Both the position numbers and the translations under genes were made by a program. The notes beneath the pieces were generated by a model that made no database searches, was not told where the DNA came from, and was given only the letters and a program-made list of their open reading frames with translations. From Flavobacterium sp. YJ01 (GTDB lineage: Bacteria > Bacteroidota > Bacteroidia > Flavobacteriales > Flavobacteriaceae): a stretch of DNA of 64,000 nucleotides. Below, piece by piece: positions 56,943 through 64,000 of this stretch (positions are counted from its first letter, which is position 1; every line of letters begins with the position of its first letter). The stretch is taken from positions 1,426,001 to 1,490,000 of the forward strand of contig NZ_CP119757.1 in the NCBI RefSeq assembly GCF_029320955.1, given 5' to 3'.

Positions 56943-58931
56943 ATGCAGACAGGTGAAAATGAACAGGCACTTAGAAAAATTTTAGATATGACAAGGCTTA
57001 TCAGCATGATATTGTTAGGTCTTCATTTCTATTATTACGGATATAATGTGTTTAAAATATGGGGACTTGCAGGCAGTTTTGGGGATAAACTGCTGGGGAA
57101 TATTTTGCGCACCGGGCTCTTTGATTATTTTCATTTATCTAAGCTGATTTCTTTGGGATTTTTATGCATTTCCCTGCTTGGGGCAAAGGGCAGTAAAAAT
57201 GAAAAGCTGGTGTTCAAAATTGCATTTTATTATATGGTTTTGGGACTGATCGCTTATTTTTTGAGCTATTTTTTTCTGATCATTCCAGCCACTCCTGAAA
57301 AAAATCTGGTTCTTTATGTGCTCTGTACTGTCTTTGGATATCTGCTCATGCTCGCAGGCGGAACACTTTTGTCGAGAATCATAAGAAGAAATCTCAGCCA
57401 TAAGGATATTTTCAACCGTGAAAATGAAACATTTCCGCAGGAAGAAAGGCTTCTTGAAAATGAATATTCCATTAATCTGCCGGCACATTACAGATTAAAA
57501 AACAAAGTCCGAAAAAGCTGGATTAATATCATAAATCCTTTTCGGGGAATCTTGGTAGCAGGAACACCGGGTTCTGGAAAATCCTATTTTGTGATCCGCC
57601 ACATTATAACCCAGCACATCCGTAAAGGCTTCTCAATGTTTGTATATGATTTTAAGTTTGACGACCTCAGCATAATAGCCTATAACACTTGGCTTCAGAA
57701 CAAGCATTTATACAAGGTGGAACCTAAATTTTACGTCATTAATTTTGATGACCTGAGCCGCACGCACAGATGCAATCCTCTTGATCCGAAATCAATGGAC
57801 GACATAACAGATGCAGCTGAATCAGCACGCACTATTCTTTTGGGATTAAACCGTGAATGGATAAAAAAGCAGGGAGACTTTTTCGTTGAATCTCCTATCA
57901 ATTTTCTTACTGCTGTAATATGGTATCTGCGTAAATACAATAACGGCGCGTTCTGCACCCTGCCTCATGTAATTGAGTTGATGCAGGTTGAATACAACAG
58001 TCTTTTTAGCTTGCTAAGAACTGAAAAAGAGATAGAGATTTTGATAGATCCATTTGTTAGTGCCTACCTCCAAAATGTTATGGAGCAACTGGAGGGGCAA
58101 ATAGCTTCTGCCAAGATATCTATGGCAAGGCTCTCCAGTGCGCAGCTTTACTATGTACTCTCTGGGAATGACTTCACGCTCGACATCAATAATCCCAAAG
58201 ATCCAAAGATAGTCTGCATGGGAAACAACCCGCTAAAAATACAAACCTATGGCGCCGTTCTCTCGCTTTATGTAAGCAGGCTCATCAAGCAGGTGAACCA
58301 GAAAGAGAGAATCAAAAGCAGCCTCATATTTGACGAATTCCCGACTATCTATCTTAATAATATAGACAGCCTGATAGCCACGGCCAGAAGCAATAAGGTA
58401 AGCACTTGTCTTGGGATTCAGGATTTCAGCCAGCTACGCAAAGATTATGGCCGAGAACAGGCAGACGTCATACTCAATATCACGGGAAATATCATCAGTG
58501 GACAGGTGAACGGCGATACTGCAAAACAGCTGTCAGAACGTTTTGGAAAAATAATGCAGGACCGTGAGAGCATTTCCATAAACAGCTCAGATACCTCCAT
58601 CAGCAGATCAAAACAGCTGGAAGCTGCTGTGCCTGCTTCTAAGATTTCCTGTTTGAGCTCTGGTGAATTTGTCGGCATTACAGCTGATAATCCGGACTGC
58701 AAAATTGAACTCAAAACATTCCATTCCGAGATAATCAATAATCATGAGCAGCTAAAAAAAGAAGAAGACGCATATCAGGGAATCAGCCCTGTGCGCATTA
58801 TAAACAATACAATTATTGAACGTAATTATCTGCAGATAAAAGAAGATATCTCCGAAATAGTTAATTCAGAAATGGAGCGTCTTTTGCATGACCCTGCCTT
58901 GTCCCATTTGGCTATCAGAAAGAAGAAATAG
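56943..58931 (+). CDS. mobC: Type IV coupling protein (MobC/TraG-like)
   Basis: 662 residues: membrane helices in the first ~145 residues, Walker A GTPGSGKS at 207-214, Walker B LIFDEFPTIYL (about 465-475) and the ARSNKVSTCLGIQDFSQLR sensor region of the VirD4/TraD group. It links the relaxosome to the secretion channel. It follows mobB by 25 bp, completing the mobA-mobB-mobC operon. Confidence 0.93.
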   Translation: MQTGENEQALRKILDMTRLISMILLGLHFYYYGYNVFKIWGLAGSFGDKLLGNILRTGLFDYFHLSKLISLGFLCISLLGAKGSKNEKLVFKIAFYYMVLGLIAYFLSYFFLIIPATPEKNLVLYVLCTVFGYLLMLAGGTLLSRIIRRNLSHKDIFNRENETFPQEERLLENEYSINLPAHYRLKNKVRKSWINIINPFRGILVAGTPGSGKSYFVIRHIITQHIRKGFSMFVYDFKFDDLSIIAYNTWLQNKHLYKVEPKFYVINFDDLSRTHRCNPLDPKSMDDITDAAESARTILLGLNREWIKKQGDFFVESPINFLTAVIWYLRKYNNGAFCTLPHVIELMQVEYNSLFSLLRTEKEIEILIDPFVSAYLQNVMEQLEGQIASAKISMARLSSAQLYYVLSGNDFTLDINNPKDPKIVCMGNNPLKIQTYGAVLSLYVSRLIKQVNQKERIKSSLIFDEFPTIYLNNIDSLIATARSNKVSTCLGIQDFSQLRKDYGREQADVILNITGNIISGQVNGDTAKQLSERFGKIMQDRESISINSSDTSISRSKQLEAAVPASKISCLSSGEFVGITADNPDCKIELKTFHSEIINNHEQLKKEEDAYQGISPVRIINNTIIERNYLQIKEDISEIVNSEMERLLHDPALSHLAIRKKK

Positions 58932-59093
58932 GACAGCTCTTGTATAATAAGGAAAAAAAGAATATTTAGGACCTTCTTCTCCACAAAAAAATAACAGTAG
59001 AATTCACTATCAGCGTAACCTCTTTAATACACAATATTGCTTATATATAAAATTTGTAGGAACAATAAATATAAAAACAAATTGGCATTGTGA

Positions 59094-59771
59094 CTATTTC
59101 ATCGGATTATCAAATGAATATAGGTCTATATCATATTTTCTACGCTGAATGCTTTGTAAAATTCCTCTTGCAGTGGGATTCAAAATACCACTTACATAAA
59201 GAAACGGAGCCAAGTGGATTGATTGATATTTTTTACTTCTTATCTTTTTGAGTCTGCTTGGCTGAAGTTCATGAACTAACCCTACAAAACTAGCGACTAG
59301 CTCTGCAAAAGCTGACATATGCTTTACTTCTCCAAAACTAAGTAACCATTCATTTGGCACTGCATCATCTGATGTAAAATATAGAAGATCATTGTCTTCA
59401 ATTAAAGATATATCGCAACAGATATTGGCATTATTCTTTTGCCCACGAACATATGCAGATGTAGTTATTCTAAGCTGGTGCCTGAGCTGAAATGAATATT
59501 CATCAAGTGTGATTATTGCATATGAATATTTATTAGGAGCTCCTCTAGTCGAAAATTTCAATCTGAAAACTTCTTTCCCATTTACTTTAGGATTGACAAT
59601 TCTTATAGAATAACCAGCTGTTTTATAATACTCAATAACCTTAGCGAAAACATATGCTTCGAATGTTTGATTGACTGCATTTCCAAAACTTGTTAATTTT
59701 GACTTCTCGCTTTTAAAAAAAGTCTGCAAATTCTGCTTAGCTTTTTTCTGATCAAATAAATAATTATCCAT
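59094..59771 (-). CDS. PD-(D/E)xK nuclease-like protein, hypothetical
   Basis: 225 residues. The order FGNAVNQTFEAYVFAKVIEYY (helix with Glu), NICCDISLIEDND (Asp) and LLSFGEVKHMSAFAELVASFVGLVHEL (E-x-K, then a long helix) is the PD-(D/E)xK restriction-endonuclease-like fold pattern. It ends in a basic segment (SRLKKIRSKKYQSIHLAPFL). I do not recognise a specific family. It is translationally coupled (TAATG) to the 155-aa gene upstream, and together they follow an SMC-like ATPase gene, suggesting a defence effector. Confidence 0.7.
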   Translation of the reverse strand: MDNYLFDQKKAKQNLQTFFKSEKSKLTSFGNAVNQTFEAYVFAKVIEYYKTAGYSIRIVNPKVNGKEVFRLKFSTRGAPNKYSYAIITLDEYSFQLRHQLRITTSAYVRGQKNNANICCDISLIEDNDLLYFTSDDAVPNEWLLSFGEVKHMSAFAELVASFVGLVHELQPSRLKKIRSKKYQSIHLAPFLYVSGILNPTARGILQSIQRRKYDIDLYSFDNPMK

Positions 59772-60238
59772 TATCTTTCAGGGTAAATTATTTTACGATA
59801 TTTTTCAATAATTTGAGTAACATACCTTGAATTATTAATCAGATCCAGAAGATCTGGATCTTCAATTTTTTCTACAAGCAAATCAGCTAGTCTGTACCCT
59901 TCCAAAACATTCTCATTTCTTTCTTTAAAATGCTTCGAACCAATCTGAAAGCCATCTTTAATTCCTATATCTTGAAATGTATCTACCGCTTTGATTGCTG
60001 CCTCCGTTCCTTCCTTAAAAAACTTTTTCAAAATGAATATAAGAATTACTATTGAAGCCTCATTAACTATACCTTTCAGCCTTCTTAATTCCTCTTTCCT
60101 TTTTTTCTCTGATTCAATTTTTCTTAGCTCTTTATTCAATAAATTTTCAGGAAAAAATGAATTCCATACATATCTGTTTATAGATGAAAATCGCTGAGAA
60201 ATAAATTTTGGAGCATCTTTAAATATCGAGTCTTCCAT
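59771..60238 (-). CDS. Hypothetical helical protein, partner of the nuclease-like gene
   Basis: 155 residues, predominantly helical and charged, with one moderately hydrophobic stretch (ASIVILIFILKKFF, about 62-75) that might touch the membrane. No family is recognised. It overlaps the nuclease-like gene in TAATG and lies ~200 bp downstream of the SMC-like gene. Confidence 0.65.
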   Translation of the reverse strand: MEDSIFKDAPKFISQRFSSINRYVWNSFFPENLLNKELRKIESEKKRKEELRRLKGIVNEASIVILIFILKKFFKEGTEAAIKAVDTFQDIGIKDGFQIGSKHFKERNENVLEGYRLADLLVEKIEDPDLLDLINNSRYVTQIIEKYRKIIYPER

Positions 60239-60439
60239 TTCATGTAAAATTTAATAATACTTTTTCTGTATCTTCTTACTTTTTAAATTATCACCGAATT
60301 ATAATATAAATATAACTCAGAATACTAATTATATGCAAGTTCCGCAAATTTTGAATATTGTCTATTTGTGCATGATAATTTCTTCCGAAAGCATAACAAC
60401 AATATAAAACCTTGTCAATGCTGACTCTGCAAAAACTTT

Positions 60440-63400
60440 TTAATCCATTCTTAGTTTCCCAAAAGTCTCCAGTTCTAGATATTTTGCTTTAAATAAACTG
60501 GCAGGTATTTTCTTTTTTAATAAATTATGAAAATTTTCATCATGAGTTGACAAAATTATCTGTTTCTTCTGATTCACAACAATACTTCTAAGCAGATCTA
60601 TTGTTGACAAAATATTTATACTGTCCATTGACTGTATCGGATCATCTACAAAAATACAATCTATTGAATTACCGCTGTCATCTTTGGCATTTAATGCTTT
60701 AGCCAAAAAAATACATAGGCTTAAAATGTTTAATTGAGCATGACTAAAGTATAAATTTGGAATAATAAAATTGCTTTGGGCATTTTCCATGTAAACACAA
60801 ACATTCAATTTTGGTTTTGAATCATTAAAATCCGGAATAAATTTTACTTTTTTATAGTCAGGGTGGGGATCAATTCTTTTGTATAGATCGTTTATAAGTG
60901 GTTCAAAAAAGAATGATTTAATTTGCAACTCGATATGTTTCGAAACTTTTTTTAGCTCTTCTGTCAGTTTTTTTCCAATTTTATCTTTTAAGATACTTAT
61001 CCTTTTCTTTATTACCGATTCATTTTGCCTAGATTCTTCATATTTGAGGTAAGGCACAACATTATCCTTTAGATCAGATAAAATCTTAATATCCTTTATC
61101 TCCTCTTTATACTTAAAAATTTTATCATCATTTTCTTTTCTGGCCACCGCAACAATCTTTGGATAATTTTCTAATTCAATCTCGTCAAAACTAAGATCTA
61201 GTACTTTTGCAGCATTAGATTCATATAAGTTTATTCGAATTTTCAGTTCATTAATTAATTCTTTGACCAGTTGAAGATTTTGATTCACCGCTTCTTCATC
61301 AAATCCGATTAGCTTTTTCTGGATCTCGGCAATTGATTCTTCAATCTTTTTGATACTATCACTATATTCTTGATTTCTTTTTAAATCTTCTTTTATCTGT
61401 TTATCCAAATTAGTAACCGTAATTTCTCCTTCGGGATAATTTTCCTTAAAGTAGTCTCGAACCTCAACATAGGCACCGTCTTCTTCTAATTCTGTTTTAT
61501 CTTTTCTGCATAAATCAATTTTTAAAGCTGTATTCTCACGCTCTGATGTAGCTGATTGTATGTCTTTTCTAATTAGATTTAATTCAGCGATAAATTTCTC
61601 AACCTGGGCACTTAATTTTTTTATTTCATCTACTGTCCATTTTATAAAATCCTCTGCCGATTTATTTAAAAGAAGGTTCTTATTAAAGATTAAAACTCCA
61701 TTATCTTTTTCTATATCATTATTTAGTTTAGTAAGATCATTTTTACATTTAAGACTTTTTCTATTTAAATCGATCAGTGCTAATTCACTGTTAGAAATAT
61801 CTTTTTCAATTAATTTTATAAGCTTATCCTTGTCCTTTACAAGATCATTCGTTAAAACATTAATTTTTTCTTGAGCATCATTTCTTTTACTCAATAAATC
61901 ATTTATGATCTTGGTAAGCAGAACATTATTTGATATTTTTTCTGCAAGAACTTGATAAGACTCATATTTATGTTCGCATAGCGGACATCTCTCATATTTA
62001 GAATCATTGACGATTGCAAGTCCAGCCGAAAGAAAATTCTGCAGTTCAGTCTGGAGTTTTTCCTGCTCGACAATATCCTTTTTGATAGAATCAAAGTGCC
62101 TATTTGAGATTTGCAATTCCTGCTCAATCCTATTGATTTCCTTGATTACAGTTGCATATTTAATAAAGTTTATATCAAATTCAGATGGATAATCTTTATT
62201 ACTAATATTAGACAAAGATTTTTTTAAATCATCTAAATACAATTTTATTTCTTCAACATTCTTTCCATGTTTAATTAAAGCAGCAGAATTTAATTCTAAC
62301 TCTATGCTATTTTTTCTGATGTTTTCCTCACTGTTGGTAATTTTTTTATTTATTTCAGGTATCTCTAGAATTATTTCATTTATTGCAGTAATCTGATTCT
62401 GGGTATTGTTGGTCTGTAGCTCCAGTTCGGATTCTTTATTTTTTTTTGTACTTATATCTTCTCTAATTTTTCTAAGTGCATCCTCTGCTTCTTCAGCCTC
62501 TTTATCTTTAACGCCAATTTTGAGTCTTACCTCATCATACTTTTCGATAAGACCAGAAATCCTTTCCTTCTTATCAGTTCTAAGTTTTAAGTCTCTTACG
62601 TAAATTTGAATTGAGTTTATTTCTGCTTCTTTTTTTCTTAAATCTTCAAAAATTATCTTCGTTAAATTTAAATTCTGTTGCTCTAATAAAGCGTCACCTA
62701 AAATCTTTAAATCATCTTTGTATTTGCTAAAACTTATTATCTGGTCGTTTCCGCTAATTAAATTATCCAAACTTGAAATCTTTTCATTAAGTCCAGCTAT
62801 TTCAAAGTCAATATTATTAAGCCTTTCAGATATATCATTTGTAATATTCAATATATCAAAATCTGAAGACTGAGAATCTATCTTTGTAAAAAAAATAGCC
62901 GTCTCATTCAATGAATCAATTTTGTTGTTTATTTTATTTAGAATTTCCTTATCTCCATCAAATTTTAAGTATATCTGAATACCATTCAGTTCTGAGGCCA
63001 GTACCTTAATCTTTTTTGAATTAATCTCAATGAGATCTTTTAAAATATTATAATATTTATCAAGTTCCTTATCTCCAAAATATTCCATAAAAGTTTTGTA
63101 ACGGTCTTCGGGTTTGCTTTCCTTTAAAAAACCGCTAATCCAGTCCTGAGATAATATTACTTCTCTAAAATACCTATTTTCGGTTTCTTTATCGTCAAAC
63201 TTAAAATCAGCCGCTCCTTTCCTTGCCGGAACAGGTATTTCCCTAAATAGTGGTTTACTGGAATTAGAAACTAAGATTTTAACATAACTAGACAACGATT
63301 CATGAGAATACTTATTTCTTAGAATATACTGCTTATCATTTTTATTAAGATTTTTTTCTGACTTCGCACTATCTTGGTTTATTTTAAAGTTCTTAAGAAA

Positions 63401-63586
63401 TCTGTCTATATTCTTTGTATAGCCATATTCAATTGCATCGTAAAACGATGTTTTACCAAAACCGTTTGGTGCGTAAAGCGACACAAAATCCGCATACTCA
63501 CCATCTTTTCTCTGAAAATCAAAAGTCCCATTCTCGACATTGTCATAGGCTCTAAAAGCCTGTATTTCTACTTTTTTAATTTTCAT
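60440..63586 (-). CDS. SMC/Rad50-like ATPase (Lamassu LmuB / ABC-3C type)
   Basis: 1,048 residues. Walker A APNGFGKTS at 39-47 lies behind the typical start KIKKVEIQAFRAYDN. There are long coiled coils on both sides of a single zinc-hook CPLC (~532-535), a signature region FSHAQLNILSLCIFLAKAL, Walker B CIFVDDPIQSMD (~976-987), and an H-loop STHDENF. The SHAQLN and DDPIQSMD segments are typical of the Lamassu/ABC-three-component ATPases rather than Rad50 itself. It overlaps the partial gene upstream by 11 bp. Partner effectors should sit to the right, outside the window, and/or in the two small genes downstream. Confidence 0.88.
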   Translation of the reverse strand: MKIKKVEIQAFRAYDNVENGTFDFQRKDGEYADFVSLYAPNGFGKTSFYDAIEYGYTKNIDRFLKNFKINQDSAKSEKNLNKNDKQYILRNKYSHESLSSYVKILVSNSSKPLFREIPVPARKGAADFKFDDKETENRYFREVILSQDWISGFLKESKPEDRYKTFMEYFGDKELDKYYNILKDLIEINSKKIKVLASELNGIQIYLKFDGDKEILNKINNKIDSLNETAIFFTKIDSQSSDFDILNITNDISERLNNIDFEIAGLNEKISSLDNLISGNDQIISFSKYKDDLKILGDALLEQQNLNLTKIIFEDLRKKEAEINSIQIYVRDLKLRTDKKERISGLIEKYDEVRLKIGVKDKEAEEAEDALRKIREDISTKKNKESELELQTNNTQNQITAINEIILEIPEINKKITNSEENIRKNSIELELNSAALIKHGKNVEEIKLYLDDLKKSLSNISNKDYPSEFDINFIKYATVIKEINRIEQELQISNRHFDSIKKDIVEQEKLQTELQNFLSAGLAIVNDSKYERCPLCEHKYESYQVLAEKISNNVLLTKIINDLLSKRNDAQEKINVLTNDLVKDKDKLIKLIEKDISNSELALIDLNRKSLKCKNDLTKLNNDIEKDNGVLIFNKNLLLNKSAEDFIKWTVDEIKKLSAQVEKFIAELNLIRKDIQSATSERENTALKIDLCRKDKTELEEDGAYVEVRDYFKENYPEGEITVTNLDKQIKEDLKRNQEYSDSIKKIEESIAEIQKKLIGFDEEAVNQNLQLVKELINELKIRINLYESNAAKVLDLSFDEIELENYPKIVAVARKENDDKIFKYKEEIKDIKILSDLKDNVVPYLKYEESRQNESVIKKRISILKDKIGKKLTEELKKVSKHIELQIKSFFFEPLINDLYKRIDPHPDYKKVKFIPDFNDSKPKLNVCVYMENAQSNFIIPNLYFSHAQLNILSLCIFLAKALNAKDDSGNSIDCIFVDDPIQSMDSINILSTIDLLRSIVVNQKKQIILSTHDENFHNLLKKKIPASLFKAKYLELETFGKLRMD

Positions 63587-64000
63587 TGTTCATCTCTTTT
63601 TCTAGTTTGGCTAATACATCTGATAAATCTTGTTCCTTAAGATTTTTTCCCACTCCACTTACTAAATCTCCAAGTGCTTTTTCAATTAACAAATCCTTTG
63701 AAAATATATCTGAATACTCATTATCGAGACTAAAATCTATACTGTCATTAACAATATATTCTGAGATAATTTTATTGATCAATGCCTGGTCAATTTCTGA
63801 ATTAATTTCTTCGCAGATAATTTTTCTGCTGCTAAATTTATTGTTCTCTATCTCATATTTGAGCTCCCTTGATATCTTCTCGCCACTTAGATAAAATACG
63901 TAAAAATTCCATTTTGAATACTCATCTTTAATATTTGAAAGATACTGAGCCGTAACAAAATTGTTAAAATCCTTCCACTCTATTTTCAAATTATCTTCTG
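63576..64000 (-). CDS. Partial gene at window edge; middle component of the SMC system
   Basis: The frame is open to the right edge (reads EDNLKIEWKDFNNFV before any start), so the 5' end lies outside. At least 140 residues are visible; no motif is recognised. The 11-bp overlap with the SMC-like gene and the size fit an LmuC-like or ABC-3C middle component. Confidence 0.6.
   Translation of the reverse strand, partial: EDNLKIEWKDFNNFVTAQYLSNIKDEYSKWNFYVFYLSGEKISRELKYEIENNKFSSRKIICEEINSEIDQALINKIISEYIVNDSIDFSLDNEYSDIFSKDLLIEKALGDLVSGVGKNLKEQDLSDVLAKLEKEMNNEN

Overview
The window looks like chromosome of a Flavobacteriia/Bacteroidota bacterium, probably Flavobacterium or a close relative. The DNA is AT-rich, starts rarely have a Shine-Dalgarno sequence, and the gene families are typical of the phylum (TraJ/K/M/N, PcfJ/PcfK, MobA/B/C, DUF6268, DUF6515, DUF6520, VKOR-thioredoxin fusions, TGLA-type tyrosine recombinases). 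Most of it reads as accessory DNA: stacked mobile-element modules with defence and envelope cargo. No rRNA, tRNA or CRISPR array was seen.

Region by region. 1-2.9 kb: the 3' part of a DnaE2-like polymerase, then an SRAP (HMCES/YedK-like) protein, as in SOS mutagenesis cassettes. 3.0-6.2 kb (minus strand): a cassette with a 61-residue double-glycine-leader peptide bearing nine cysteines, a TlpA-type thioredoxin and a VKOR-thioredoxin fusion, read as an oxidative-folding or RiPP-like locus. 6.7-8.2 kb: DUF1810 and two unknown genes. 8.5-11.1 kb: SSB, an unknown, PcfK and PcfJ, a block typical of Bacteroidota conjugative elements.

11.7-21.9 kb is a defence island lying between two ~97-bp direct repeats (A and B). 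It holds three nucleotide-signalling systems on the minus strand: (i) a mCpol plus 2TM/beta-barrel effector pair matching Panoptes (optS/optE); (ii) a CD-NTase with TIR-STING (CBASS); (iii) a second CD-NTase with a two-helix TM-STING (CBASS). It also has a 57-aa protein upstream of the third system, a DUF5677-like protein between the two CBASS operons and a solitary AAA15/OLD-like ATPase. The two CBASS operons should both use c-di-GMP if they follow known STING CBASS, whereas Panoptes uses a CBASS-like nucleotide as a decoy that detects phage sponges. This physical stacking is the most striking feature of the window.

21.9-42 kb, between repeats B and C: a LytS/LytTR two-component pair divergent from a TolC-HlyD-RND efflux operon, then outer-membrane and periplasmic proteins (DUF6268, a lipoprotein, a porin-like protein, an OMPLA phospholipase, DUF6515), an AraC-controlled oxidoreductase cluster (ADH, two SDRs, AKR) and a hexapeptide acetyltransferase. 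42.3-45.4 kb: two tandem, closely related tyrosine recombinases, each preceded by an equivalent upstream module (hairpin plus repeated arm-type motifs). Repeat C sits at the outer end of the first module.

45.4-58.9 kb is a damaged conjugation region: small HTH genes, two paralogous unknowns, traN, traM, a traL-like gene, traK and only the C-terminal part of traJ. The traJ remnant abuts a fragment of an S9 peptidase at ~52.1 kb. Then come DUF6520, a MauE-type protein, a probable oriT and mobA-mobB-mobC. 59-64 kb: a second defence-like block on the minus strand, with a partial gene at the window edge, a Rad50/SMC-like ATPase (Lamassu/ABC-3C type), an unknown 155-aa protein and a PD-(D/E)xK nuclease-like protein. 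All assignments come from reading the sequence; no database search was run.
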